Shown piece after piece: positions 47,243-60,400 of a stretch of DNA of 64,000 nucleotides; the stretch's first letter is position 1, and every line of letters begins with the position of its first letter. A model generated the notes under the pieces. That model was not told the DNA's origin and made no database searches. It saw only the letters and a list, made by a program, of their open reading frames with translations. A program made the position numbers and the translations under genes. This stretch comes from Mesaphorura yosii (Eukaryota > Arthropoda > Collembola > Poduromorpha > Tullbergiidae), in assembly GCA_009869945.1 (NCBI GenBank), contig WIXG01000003.1, positions 620,001 through 684,000 of the forward strand. The letters are read 5' to 3'.

Positions 47243-47809
47243 ATTCGATGTTGATTCTCAAGGATCCATTCTTTTGGGCTTCGCACTGGTCATGATGAAT
47301 TGCATTGTGGGAATGTCACTGGGTAAATTAATCAAATTAACAAATTAATGTTGACGAACTGTTTCAATATTTTGCGCACCAGGCCAAAGTTCAAGCCGTG
47401 GCCTTGCCTTCTATCGCAGGATTTCTGCTGGCGACATTCTGTTCTAATGAGAAGAACGCCACGTTGCTGGCCATGGGGTAATTGATCAGATTCAGAATTG
47501 AGACAGACTTAACTAATTTGTAGCCACTGAGGACGAAGAATATACGGGTTTCTTGTGTGTTCAGGTGTGTTTTTCCGAATTTCTTGCTAAACGGCATTCT
47601 TTGGCCGCTCGAGTCTTCCGCAGGCGTGGCAGTACGTTGGGCAGGTGCCTCCTGGCGGGATCTCGGCCGCAGGATACCCCTCCATCACTTTACGCGGGAT
47701 GGACATCACCGACTACATTGTGTGGATGGGTTTCACAACTTCCGGCGGCTGGATTGTGTTCGTTTGGCTGGTCATTTTTTTGTTGCAAAAATTTCAGCAG
47801 AAGGAGTAG
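47243..47809 (+). pseudogene. ABCH pseudogene fragment (3' exons)
   Basis: Homologous to the last three ABCH exons. About 47243-47322 gives GSILLGFALVMMNC then MSLG and a GTAAAT donor. 47420-47477 is exactly 58 nt like its paralogs (FLLATFCSNEKNATLLAMG). 47565-47809 gives CFPNFLLNGILWPLE, then an indel near 47625 shifts the frame; the shifted frame (ITLRGMDITDYIVWMGF) stays open to TAG 47807-47809. Splice sites are still good, so decay is recent, but the whole NBD and first half are missing. Confidence 0.8.
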
Positions 47810-48255
47810 CAATTTTACAGTGTGAGGCATGTTGAAGATGTGAGATAATTGCTTGACTAATGATTAAATTGAGTGATTACAGTCTTTATCATTTAATTGC
47901 GATTAAATCGGCTCTTGGCTTCCGGAGCGCATTGCGTTTGTGTCTGCTTGGCATGTGTGGTGAGGAAGAGCGCTTTTTGATATTACTGAATCGAGAATAA
48001 AAACACGCCAGACCTTGTTAGCCAAGTTGAAAAGCTGTAGTTGACTCTTTGGTGGGTCTTTCAAAGTGCGGATTGTGACAGTCATCGTGAAGTTCAATAA
48101 CTTTGTCGGCTTGTACTCAGAATTGATAATTTACTAACCATAATTCTAGTAGTAAATCCTATTTAACTCAGCCAGCCCAAATACTTGTCTTCATTAAAAT
48201 CTTCTAGTGCATTTGTACCAATTATTTTAGTCTATTCAGTAATCAGTGTCCGAAA
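47810..48255. other. Intergenic, PSMD12 promoter side
   Basis: 446 bp without exons between the ABCH remnant and the PSMD12 start. Confidence 0.5.
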
Positions 48256-50091
48256 ATGGAAGCGGAACGGGTAAGTCGACCTTTTGCCCAAGCGTATGCA
48301 AAATGTTCCGGTATAATTTGGACTTAGAACGTTGGAAATGAACTAATGAGGATGATTTGCTAATTACAGAAAGTTAAGAAGCCCAAAATCAAGGGTGAGG
48401 CTGAACCCTTGCCCATGGCCACCGGAAGCGGAGAGATTATCAAGATGGAGGTGGATTACAGTGCTACTTGCGATACGCAGATTCCGGAGGCGCAAAGCGT
48501 TGCCAAAGCTGGAGATCTCAACAAAGCTCTGGAAATGCTAATCACGCTGGAGAAGCAGACAAGAACCGTATGTCATTAAATCTTTACTAATTTACTAATT
48601 ATGTCAATTTAGTTTCTCCCATTGGTTTTATTGTTACTTTTGTTACAGGGCGGTGACATGATTTCCACTGGTCGAGTTCTGGTGTGTGTTGTTCAGCTGT
48701 GCCATGCAGCCCAGAACTGGGCCCGAATGAAGGAGGAAATTATTGCACTCACACGTCGACGTGGTCAACTGAAGCAAGCTGTGGTCAAAATGGTCCAAGA
48801 AGTGTGTACTTACATCGATCAGTTGCCCACAACTGAGCTTAAGTACGATATGATCAATACATTGCGAGATGTGACGGAGGGAAAGATCTACGTGGAGTGT
48901 GAGCGAGCTCGATTGACTCATCGACTGGCCAAGATGAAGGAAGCGGAGGGCAAGATTAAAGAAGCAGCCGACATTTTGCAGGAACTTCAGGTCGAGACCT
49001 ACGGTTCGATGGATAAGAGGGAAAAGGTAAGGGTTGATGAAAAATAATCCAAAGAGCTCCACGAGTAAATTGTGCATATCTCTTGTGTAGGTTGAGCTGA
49101 TTCTGGAGCAAATGCGCTATTGTTTGGCAAAGCAAGATTACATTCGAACCCAAATCATTTCGAAGAAAATCAACGTCAAGTACTTTGAAGAGAAAGAAAC
49201 TGAAGATTTAAAGTTGAAGTACTACGAATTGATGATTGAAAATGACCAGCATGACGGATCATACTTGTCCATTTGCCGGCACGTACGTGCGATGATCAAC
49301 ACGCCTTCAATTGAGGAGGACGTCAATAAAAAGAAGCAACTTCTTCGAACTGCGGTCCTGTACGTGGTTCTGAGTCCATACGATAATGAGCAATCAGACC
49401 TGCTTCATCGAATGCTGGAGGAGAAGGCACTGGACCCCATTTACAAGTAAGCCCAATCATTTCAGAGGATTCAAATGAGCCATCGACAATAAAATTTCAT
49501 CATTTAATTCGGTTTAGACGCTTCCTTGGCCAATTCAAGAACCAAGAAATCATCAACTGGAAAGAATTGTGCCGTGAGTACGAGAAGGAGCTGAAGACGA
49601 ATCCTCCAAAGCAGGTAGACGCCAACGCGGCTTCTTATTTATCAATCGTGTACGGAGTTTTTGATTCGTCGGAGCTGGGAGTCAAGCGTTGGCAGAGTCT
49701 GAAGGACCGTGTGGTTGAGCACAACATTCGCATAATGGCCAAGTATTACACTCGTGTCTCCCTGAAGCGAATGGCTCACTTACTAGACTTGAACGAGAAG
49801 GAGGTCGAGGATGTCCTGTGTGCGATGGTTGTTGCGGGCACTGTCCAGGGAAAAATCAACCGCCCGTCAGGCATAGTCTCTTTCCAACCCAGCAAGGACC
49901 CCAGCGAGCTGCTGAATGATTGGTCCCACAACGTGAACACTTTGATGACGTTGATTGCTCGCACCACACATCTCATCAACAAAGAGGAGATGGTCCACAC
50001 CTGCCTCTTCAACAAGAAGGCAGCTATGCCTGGTCTGCTGCCTTCGGAGACACCTTCAGAAGACACGCTCCCGATGGAGACGGAGAGTTAA
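48256..50091 (+). CDS. PSMD12: 26S proteasome lid subunit Rpn5
   Basis: Rpn5 is a scaffold subunit of the 19S regulatory lid and helps assemble the lid around the Rpn11 deubiquitinase. Exons 48256-48270, 48370-48567, 48649-49026, 49091-49446 and 49518-50091 give 506 aa. The protein matches known PSMD12 throughout: [10 protein letters not shown] at the start, [38 protein letters not shown], then the C-terminal PCI domain ([32 protein letters not shown]). It is longer than the roughly 456-aa human protein, partly through about 15 extra N-terminal residues (lysine-rich, [10 protein letters not shown]) and a C-terminal tail of about 25 residues ([16 protein letters not shown]). The first exon has only five codons. 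Single-copy housekeeping gene, AATAAA at 50174-50179. Confidence 0.96.
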
Positions 50092-51024
50092 CTCAATTAG
50101 TACGTACACATATGCTTTATTCAGAATCATATTCGTAAGTACATTCATAACACATACAACATTGGTACAATTGAATAAATTTAAAATTCTGTAAAACTTA
50201 ACATCTACATCTCCACGCTTACGCAAATTCGTATTAATTCGTACTTTCATCCACTCAGGCGTCACGCAATCACGCAGCGCAGAAGATTATCAACACGCAT
50301 TTTCGCAATTTATTCGTCTTATCTTAGTGCGCTAAAATTCTATTGTTGTAAAACATGCAGACGGAGAATCCTAACACGATTTAAAAGCAACGCCACTGCA
50401 GTCAACGCCGAAGCATTCACACAGGGAAAGAGTTCCTGAACTCCTAAATCATAATTCTAATCAGTAATCAGTTAATCAGCAGCTACAAGAAGCAATTAGA
50501 GATATAATCAACGTATCATTCAAGAAAGTGTGGTAAATGGTAACTAGAAGTTGAATTATTGTAGAATGTAGAATAGAAACTGCAAAGAGCACACGCATTT
50601 CCAAGTGACTTAACTCTTAAAGGTAGTATAAATTCTTATACAACTAGTTACCCAGCTATTGCTGTAATTACATTGTATCGTAATTGTTGTCGCCGTTTGC
50701 AATCAATGAACTAGAAGATTCGTGAATTCGTGTAATGATTATGATAAATTCATTCACAATGACTCAATCAACATTTTCAACATCGACTCGACCAAGTGCG
50801 GAGCATCCATTCATTCATCACACAGACTCAAGGAACTACACGTGGATGTGAAGACTACTCGTGTTTCGTACTCGTAATTCGTATAACCTTAAAATGTGCA
50901 TCTTAATTAAATTAGTCGTCGTACCAAACTAAAGTGGAATTTACTTATAACGCAGCAGGCAAGATAAGCAGGCTTTAGGCTCGTTTAATTGAAGAGGCGT
51001 GTCGAATTTCGCGTGTATTTTGTC
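50092..51024. other. Intergenic, 3' ends of PSMD12 and fascin
   Basis: The two genes converge here. Contains the PSMD12 poly(A) signal; otherwise AT-rich without features. Confidence 0.5.
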
Positions 51025-54000
51025 TTAGAATTCCCATTTCGTTGCCTTCTCCGGCTCCAAATGCACGAGCCTGAAGACTCCGTTCTTCTCTGCATTCAGA
51101 TACTGCCCACCACCCGACTTGATGCAGATTCGCGTAGGTTCGCGTAGCTCGATGTAAAAGTCGTGGGGCTGGTCAGCCTCAGCGGAGATTTCGTCTCCGA
51201 CGGGGCACAAATATTTACCATTCTGGCCTTTGAAGTACACGACGCCCTTGTCGTCGGTGCCCTTCTCTACCTGAATCGTCTCGTACGTGGCCTTGTTGCA
51301 CTCCAGGCGCGGGTAGCCGTTCGTTTTGAACCCCACGAAGCCCTGCTCGCATTTCAGCACGAGAATCGGCCTGCAAAATGTACAAATTTTATTCGTAAAT
51401 TAAATTTAAAGTGCTAATGGCTTAATTGACTCGCCGTGTAGGCTTCATTTATTTTACCTATTGATCAAGTGGAAATAGAATTTCGACGTCTCGTCAGGCG
51501 CTTCTGCATTTGCGTAAAGGTGGCCGCTGCGCTTTGTCGCGATGTACTTGCCGTTGTTTGCACGGAAAGCGACCGCCCCGTCCTGGAGCCAGGCGAGGTC
51601 GAAGAGAGCGTTGGACGTCTTTTTCTCGGCGCTCGCTTGAATGCCGCCCTGCGTCTCGAGCGTCCAGTACTTGTCGCCCATCGTGCGCAGGTACCAGCGC
51701 CCAGTGCTCCGGTCAAACTCCAGCTGAAACGTCTCGTCGTTGGAAACTTCGTCCTGGTTGGCTGTGACATCGACACCTGCGTGAGAGCAAAACAAAGCCA
51801 AGCAAATGAAAACGGGCACGCAACGCATGAATGACATGCCAAATTGAGTCGCGTCCAAATTCGCAATTCATGTTCACGTCCAAATCCAAGTCGAAGTTCA
51901 AGTCCCATCATTTTTAATTTTAATTGGTCGTAAAATTCATTTGAAGTGGAGCAAAGGAATTAAAAGCCACGCCATTTTAATTGTCCCCATTAACATTGAT
52001 CAATTAAGATCGCAGCCAAAATCAGATTGCGGCCGATAAGCAATTTTATACTCGGACACCATATTATTTGGATCAATGTCTTAATTTTGCATTAACGATG
52101 GGGAGAAGTTTGAAAGAAAGAAGTCTTCTATTCTAGTCTTCTCTCGTCCTGTTCTGGTCGATGAATCTCCTCCTCTCTCGCAGATACGAATCTTAATTTT
52201 ATCTCGACATGAAAGCTCGCACTCGCACCAGCCAGCCTCATTAAAAGCTGAAACACTGTTTGAGGAATTTGGGATGCATAAAAATACGTCAATTTCTCTG
52301 TAAAAATTGAACTCTTCAACCCAAATCCCAAATGCTGCTGCACTGCGAGCTGCGAGTTGGATTAAGTTAATCTAATCTGTGCAACTGGCCGAAGCGCAGC
52401 AGCAACAGCAACGCCGAGCAGAGATGGCAGATTGTCATTGAAGCAGTGCCGCTGCTCAGCAGTCACTTAATTGAATATTGTAATGCGATATGCATCAATC
52501 TTCTCTCATCTTCATCTCCGATCCGCTCTCGTGCGCGATCTTCACTTGTTAATTGTATATTGACAATGTGCCATGCTCTGGTCGCGGTTTGAAAGTCTCT
52601 CACATTACAACCGCCACGTCCACGCATGGCCGCCTCCTTTCTATTGTGCTAAATGCTAAATATGCCATACGCCATGAGCTTACGTACGCGATTGTGACTG
52701 CGACTCGTCCGCCAAGCTAACGCCAAGGCGAGAAATGATGAGAATTTGAACTTACCTTGTTTGACGGAGACGTATCTGTTCAGCGCCGCCATGAAGGACG
52801 CCTGCGGGAGGGAGTCCTCCAGCGTGAAGAGCTCGTCTTTCGTTACCGAATGCGAGCGAGTCTTGAGCAGGGCTTTGGAGCCAATCGGCGCCAGGTACAG
52901 CCCGTGCCTGTCTCGGAGCGCCATCTGGCCACCGTGGTACTCGATGGAGAAGAGCGTCTCGGGGTCGCAGCTCAGCTGGAGCCGCCCTTCGCGGTGCAGG
53001 TATTTATTGTTGCACGTGTGGAGCGCGTAGTACCCGTCCCGGAACTCGAGCGTGAAGAGCGTGCCTGTGCCCCAGGCCACGTTGGAGTCCACGTAGATGG
53101 CGTCTTCATCAGCCCCGAGGTGCGCGTACCGCTTGCGGCCGACGCTCTTCAGTGTGACTTGTGGTCTCGCCGCGAGGTGGATGGACCACAGCTCCGAGTC
53201 GGAGGGAACTTTCGCGGTGCACGTCAGCTTGTCGGTCGAGGCGCCGAGAAAGTAGCCGCGGGAGACGTTGCGCAGACACCAGCGACCTTCATCAATCAAG
53301 ACAACAAGGCATTAGCGCATTAGTCGCAGTCGCATTTGTCATTTAGCAAGGTTGGTGCTGGCATTGGCCGTCTGGCCATGGCCATGGCCGTGGAGTAAAC
53401 GTAAACTGTAGTAAATTGTAAATGGGATTAAGTTCAATGCTCGTTGTGGGACGGGACAAGGCAAGTGAGTGTGAGTCGAATGTGCAGTGTGCAGTATGGG
53501 TAATCGTGATCTCGGCGCACGGTCGATTACGGTACACGGTGCATGAGATGGTAAGTCGAGATGGATACGAGCCATTGACCATGTGCATCAAATGGCTCTC
53601 GATTCATTCAAACTGCGTGCCCGTGCCGAGCTCAAACTCACACTCGCTAAGCCAATCCGGCCAGCCACACTGCGCATTGCACATTAATCTCATACAATTA
53701 CTACAATTTAGGCTAAGCCAAGCTGCTTTGCTTTTGCTTGTTTTGTTACCTGTTTCGCTCTGAACGTGGACTTCAAAGTGACTGCCATGCTGCTTCTCGA
53801 CAGAGTCGCAGGTCACGTTCCCGTACTGGTCCACGGCCAAGTACTTGTCAAGATGCGAGCGGAGGTGCACCACAGAAGGCTCCAGGCCGTAGCCGCCCGC
53901 GCCCAAGCCTAAACCGAGTCCTCCACCGACGCCCACGCAGTCCGAGCTCGGTTCGAGGAACCACGTCTGCTTCTTCTTTAGCGACACTCCGTTCGCGTTT

Positions 54001-54497
54001 ACTTTGAACCCGAATGCTTCGCCAGTCAAGTACTTAAACTTGGCGTTGAGCATCCCCACGGCCCAGATTCCCTTCTCCCAGCAGCAGCCGCTGCCGCTGT
54101 CGAGCGTTGTCGTTGCCACTGCTGGCGACGGCGAGTGTCCTTGAACGTGAGTCTGAGCTGTTCCATTCTTCAAGGGCGAAGCCCGATCGACATGGTGGCC
54201 ATTCCCATTTTTCAGGAACGGATTCTCGGAGATGATGACCGCGCTGCCGTGTCCATTGCCGTGGCCGTTCCCGTGGCCATTGCCATTGCCATGCCCGTTC
54301 CCGTGCGGAGGTGGCGACGGGTATCCGTGTCCGTTCCCGTGCCCATTCCCGTGGCCATTGCCATTGCCATTTCCAATGCTGTTTCCATTTGCGAAGGCCA
54401 TGGCCGCCGCAAAGCTGGTGTTCACCATGCCGCTTCCCCCGCTATTTTTTCGTAGTGGCTGTGGCTGGAAACCGTTGCCATTGTTCATTCGCTCCAT
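51025..54497 (-). CDS. Fascin (singed), with long N-terminal extension
   Basis: Actin-bundling protein of filopodia, bristles and microvillar cores, built of four beta-trefoils. Exons 54497-53750, 53286-52756, 51776-51458 and 51370-51025 join with phases 1, 1, 2 to 647 aa. Trefoil 1 starts near residue 145 ([24 protein letters not shown]). Later family blocks are [50 protein letters not shown]-like [11 protein letters not shown] and FYFHLINRP. The usual length is about 495 aa. The surplus is an N-terminal region of about 140 aa dominated by Asn-Gly-His repeats (54230-54400), plus a glycine-rich insert in trefoil 1 ([14 protein letters not shown]). An internal ATG beyond the repeat (MLNAKFKYL) is possible as an alternative start. 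Introns reach about 980 nt, longer than elsewhere in the window. Confidence 0.93.
54230..54400 (-). repeat. Asn-Gly-His codon repeat in fascin exon 1
   Basis: Short degenerate tandem units built on GGCAATGGC / GGCCACGGG run through this stretch. They encode repeated [13 protein letters not shown] peptides split by a PSPPPHGNG spacer. Such arrays vary in length between individuals. Confidence 0.7.
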
Positions 54498-57400
54498 CGT
54501 CGTACGCGAATCGTCAGCCGAATCTTCGTGCTCTTGCTCTTTCTCTTTCTATTTCTCTTGAATACCGGTCGCTTCTGCTGCGGTTTCGGTTTATTGAGCG
54601 ACTTGAGCCTGGTCCTGATTTTCGTTCTCGTCCTGCTCCTCGTTGGGTTGAGTTTGTGGAGGCTGTGACTGCTGCAATTGAGATGACATAACGGGAGAAT
54701 CAATGACTCATTCAAAAACGTAAATGTGGTGTCGTGGAATGCAGTGCTGTGCCGTGCGTGCAATGCAGATGATTGTGGCTATTGTCTGTGCCTACGCAGC
54801 TGAACACATGCGATCAGCAACAGCAATTTTGTCTGACTGAGTCTGTGATGTGTGATTCTTTACTTTACGTCAAGTCAAGATTTAGAATTTTGCCTAATTT
54901 TGTATGCACAATGCACAATTTTGAAGAATTGCCTCACATCTGCAGAGCAACTGAAAGTCGGACTTCTCGGCAGCAGTAATTTGATGCCTAAACTGAACTC
55001 GTATTCTTATGTTGGACATATGAAATGGCCGTAGTTAGGTTATGTCGGCAAATGGCTTAAAGCAGGCGAATTAAAACGGGACCAAAATGGGCTCGACTCT
55101 GTCTTGGTAACAAACGCCGACCAGAACCCAGCTACATGCCGTCCGTCGTCCTTCGACTTCGCCCAAAGCGCCACAGCCACGTCATTCCGCGACTGGCATC
55201 CGACTTTCTGTCTTTGTGCAATTAATTTGGTCCATGAATCATTCAGAAGCGACGGTCTCTGGCTTTGCGTTTGACTGGATACGTGGCATGGATTTTGGGG
55301 TACTTTCATGCATTTTGCGAAATGGGTTGAATTAAGGCACTTGGTACCTGAATTATATCGAATTATAAACGGTTCATTGATTTCTACCATTCTACCTCCA
55401 ATTCTCTTTCTACCTCTTTCTGTCTAGGCTGTGCTACGCCGAGATAAGAGTGTGACTTGCGACTTGAAACTGCGACTGCGAGCTCTTCGCTAAAGTAAAC
55501 AAATAAAAGTCTTGACAGCCGCCCCAAAGCCAAAGCGCAGCCGGCCCTGCCTGCCTGCCTGCCGTGTCGTGGCTCGTGGCGAGTTGCATAAATAAACAGG
55601 ACGAGTTTACGAGCACGAGTAGTTTGCGCCTAAGTCACTCATTTGTCAATGTGCACCAAGGAATACTACGAAATACGTATGCAGTCGTATGCGTATCAAT
55701 GGAATAATGATCTTTTAATAAAAATAGGCACAGAAATGGATGAATTGTTCAAGAATCTAGGAATTGAAAGGTTTGTTGTTCACGCTAGCGATGGCGATGG
55801 AAATCGAGCTGATTCGAATTTGTCTCACCTTTGCTATTTCACTGACGCTAACGCTGGGTTTTGCTTCCTGGTTCTTGCGAATTGTGCGCTGGACCGTGCA
55901 GACTGCACACAAGACACGCGAATACAATGCAAAATGCAAAATGGAATGCACTCACTCACTCGTTCGCTCGTTGACTCATACACAAGAATTCAATTCAATC
56001 CACAAAAATACGAATGCATTAAACCGTTGCTGGTTGCAGCAATTAATGGGAAATCGTAGTCTTGGTCGAAGTCGTCAAGTCGAGTCAAGGCAATTCAAGT
56101 TATGCAATCGGAAAAGGCAAAGGCAAATCCCACACGTCCACGGTCGACGCGTCGCGTCCACGCACCTGAGCCCAGATTAATTACAGCCGCACAGCAATTA
56201 CGCGTACGCGTTTGCGTTTACTAATTGCGTAGAGTGCCGAGAGTCGAGTTGAATGGCCATACACTGCAATTGCACTGCACTGTCGACTGGCACTCTGCAA
56301 TTTGCAGTCTGCACTATGCACGGGTGACGATGGATGAAATGGAGTGAAAGTTGCAGCTTGCAGTGTACTGCAGACTGCAGTAGTGCAAATACAGAATCGA
56401 TCCACGGCTACGGTGAGACCGAGAATGGTAGTGTGAGAAAATGAATAATGGAATGCAGAATGCGAATGCAGTTGCGTGTTTTGTTGTGGGAGTGAACTTG
56501 AATTCGAGCCGTCGTCGGGATGGGACGGCGACGGAGACTTGGAATTGAAGGGCAGCAGATGCAGATGCAGTGCGATGTACGAATACGCTCGACGCACAAT
56601 GCCACTGCAGCTGCACACACCAACGAGAAAGAGACCGAAAGAATCGAATCGACAAACACACCGTAACGCACGAACCGAAAAGGCCACACCGCACCGCACG
56701 CACGCACACTTGCGAAATAAAGGCAAGGCAGTGGCAAAGGTATGAGAAAATACGAATACGCATACGAAAACGCAACAACGCAAAGCCGAGAAACAGAAGA
56801 GAGAAAGGGGAAATGCACTCTGGTTTGGTTGTTCGCTGTGTGAGTTTTAGTTTTAGTTTTATGGCCACTATTTTCTGTTACGTATGTGTGTTTTGGTAAT
56901 GTTGTCAAAAGACAAGAGACCGAGACCAATTCACTGGTAAAGCAATAACACTCCGCCGATTTGCTTTTGCTACTCCCGCAAGTTAAGCTATGGAAAACGC
57001 TCTTTAGCCTTATCATTCCGCACCGCACTTTTATTAAACTCTTGTCATGAAATGCACGAACGACCGGAAACTGAATCCTGTCCTGAGAGCCAGGACAGGA
57101 TTATGAAATCACAAATCAGGTTGTTTATGTACCACGAGCAGAGTATTGCCTTATTGCCTTCTGCATTCTGCTTTACGCCTGTTTACAAGATGAATTAGCG
57201 GATGCAGTGTAGATTGAGTCGTTATTTAAGCGAATTCTGACTAAAACGGGCGGCGAAGTACTGCCTCGGCGGAAGTGGGCAGCAGCAGCAAACTGAACTG
57301 AACTTGTACTTGTGCTTGACTTGCACTTGACTTGATAAAGCTATTGAACTCGCATAACGCCTTCGCACTCGCAGGCAGGCCGGTTTCTAGTTTCTGGTAC

Positions 57401-60400
57401 TTTTGACTAATCTCTATCTGTTTTCTCAACGAAACTCGAGCTCGACTTTGTTTTCAGCCCGTGCGACTGAAATCTGAAAAAAAGTAGTCTTACCCCAAAT
57501 ATTCTCCAAACAATGCTGACGATGACAATGACAGATGGAAATATTCAAATATTGAATGCAGATGCGGAGAACAACACAGATCACAGATGAAGATGAAGAA
57601 ATAAAGATGCGGAGCAGATGCCGATGCGAGATGCAAATATTGCAGATTGCTGATTGCGACGTTGCTTTGTTGCTGCTGTTGTGTTGAGGCCGAGTCGTAA
57701 ATCGCAAGTCGATGGAATGCGGACAACTTTCACTCGTCCTCGTCGTTAATTCGTCGTCAATCTAATTCTATTCTATTTTCGACAGCCGCAATTACGATCG
57801 GCAAATTACAAAATTGCGTACGTGATAAACGCTGCCTGCCTTCAGACAACTTCAGAGTTAATGACTAACTGGGAGTCGAGCTACCTGCAGCCCAGTCTTT
57901 TATAGCAGGAGTTTCACTAACTGACTGACAGCCAAGCAGCCAAACGACCAAACCACGAAGGCTTAAGACAATACACAGTCATTAACTGAACTATGATTGC
58001 ACTAATCAAACTTAGTTCGACTTGAAACTTGCCGTGCTTCTGCTTCTGTTCTGCTTCTTCTGAGTGCACTGCGAATTACGAATGAGATCGACTTGAGCCT
58101 TAAGCAGTGGTGCCAGCTAATTCTTCAGCTGTTTATTGCTTTGGTTTAAGTTTCTGCCTGTCTGTCTTGTCTGTTGAACTCGAGCGATTGCGATTCTCAG
58201 GCTCAATTTTATTTTCAGTACCACATCTTTCGTACTCTGAATTCAGCTACTTCCAATCTTCGTATGGCATGCGTTGTTGCATTTGTTATTGTTGCTATTC
58301 TTGTGCTGCGCTGTGTTGTGATTGTTGTTTGCTGTGGGCTGCATCTTGTGTACTTCATACTCGTAACGCACAATCATCGTACTGGCGAGAAATGCTAAAG
58401 TCTGAAGTGCAGTCGACCAGCCGGCATTGCAATTTCAGATTGGTTCCATTGTTAAGACAAGACAAGACTTCGTACGCGAGCTATGCCATGTGAAGAATTC
58501 GTTCATCTCATCTCAACATTCGCATTCAACGTAGAAGAAAACTTAACTGAAGCAACCCAGCCAAATCCATCTTGAGAGCAGCACGCGAACCTGCAACTAA
58601 AAACTGATCAAGAGCCGCTGCCTCGAGTCGATCATCCCTCGGAAGATGACTTCCAGCTTCTCTCTGTCTTCGTTCAACCCTTTTCAGTGTGGTGATCCGG
58701 AGAATTTTTCAAGATTGGAGATTCTGAATCGAACCTTATCTTATGCGCTTGGGTTGCGTTGTGCTGCCTTGCCCCGCCATGCGGTGATATGATTGGGATT
58801 GGAATGTGCTGATTCGAGTGAATTGTGAATAAATGCGTGCCAGCAGCATGCCAGACCACAGCCTCAGTTGCCTCAGCTTCAAGATGAAGTTACCAGCCCA
58901 GGCAGGCAACATGAAGATGAGTTTCTTATGGTTTGATCTCTTGCTGTGTCACAATAATTTATTATGAACGCATCTCCTCAGTGAATCTTTATCCCATTCA
59001 TCTTTTGTATTTAGTGTTTATGCTCTGTGTGGATCAGAATGGAATGAAATGGACTCCTTCATGCGGCGACGGCCGTGTCCCGTGTGGCAACAGCAATTAT
59101 GTGATTGTTGAGTTGAAAAAGAGTAATAAGTAAAAGAGTATGCGATATGCGAGGGTAGTCGCAGACACAGAGAAGAAGAGGAAGCGGATTAACTTGACTT
59201 AACTGCATTTAATCTTTACCCCTTTATGTAAACGTCTTCAAGTTGTTCCAGATTCGAACCGGCAAGCAAAGTTACAAGCAAAGTAAGTGCAAGTGAGGTA
59301 GTCGATATGAAAATGTAAATTTATGTGACATCGGTCGTCGGTCGGCACGGTGTGGCGTGGCGGTGCATGGGAGCAGTACGTGACATTACGAATCAAAGGT
59401 CCTTCTCTCATTCTCCATTCCACCAACCCTTTCTCAGTCAGTTACATTTACATTGCTGTCATTCAGTTTTGTTCTCAATAGAAATGGAAATGAAGAAATG
59501 ATCATGTTCGATATTTCTCGTCTTCGACTTGGTTCGACGTTCGTCTTCTGTGATGTGAAACGGTAATAATCATAAATATTATTTCTTATCCCACAAACAA
59601 ATCTCAACCACCATACATCTACGCTACATTCCATAGTGTACGAACACGAACACGGTTGTGAGTGTGAAGGGTTAAGTTAACTCCGACTCGAGCTGCGCTG
59701 TCTTATTACTTTATTATTTAACTCCTCAGTCTGCTTCCCTTGCTGTGGTACAAATTAATGGCCATTGAAGCATGACTTGCGAACAACGAAACACAGCCAG
59801 TCACCAAGTCGGCGTCTTCGTCACCGATTTCGTCCACGTCTCAAGTCTTTAAAGTATTGGCCTTTCTTCAGACTTCGATGTAAGCCAGTATTCAGCATCA
59901 GTCAATCTCCAACACGCATAAACATCACACCACTGGTGGAGAAGTCACAACAGGAAGTTAATTCAAATAGTCGCGTTGGATTTGGGTCCCGATTCAAATT
60001 CCAGGTACGTTCCACTCGATTATTATTCTTGTTGGTTTTCGGTTGGTTTGGTTGGCAATTAAGGAGCCGATTTGGGATTATCCGGCCATAATTCCCGTAA
60101 TTAGGCCCATCTTTAGCTTGGCTTGTGTTGTGGCCTGTGTGGGAAGGGAAGGGAAAGGAAGGAAGGAAGACGAGCGGAGCGCTAATAGTTTAATGATGTT
60201 TTTAATTTGGTGGTTGACGTGATCTTCACCACCGCACCACCGCCATTGGTTTGACTTGCCTGGTTTGCTGTTCTTTCATCTCTCCGGGTCTTGTGTTTTA
60301 TGGCTACGACATGATCTTCGTCTGAGTCTGGCCCGAGTTTTGCTTTTGCTGTTGCTGCTTTAATGGTGATGAAGATTAAGATGAAGAGTGTTCAGTGTTT

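Noticed and set aside
51465..51911. 148-codon minus-strand ORF
   Set aside because: Alternative frame of the third fascin exon.
55643..56180. Two overlapping 138-codon plus-strand ORFs
   Set aside because: They overlap in different frames with no splice signals or homology; neither looks better than the other.
56270..56390. Cluster of CTGCAG/TGCAGT palindromes suggesting a structured element
   Set aside because: Arms are short and interrupted, so this is better explained as local simple-sequence bias.
56181..57028. Long overlapping minus-strand ORFs rich in Ser, Cys and Arg
   Set aside because: Three frames are open at once in repetitive GC-biased DNA, a sign of biased composition rather than a gene.
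59240..59300. GGTTCGAATC (tRNA B-box-like) on the minus strand
   Set aside because: No A box, acceptor pairing or cloverleaf can be drawn around it.
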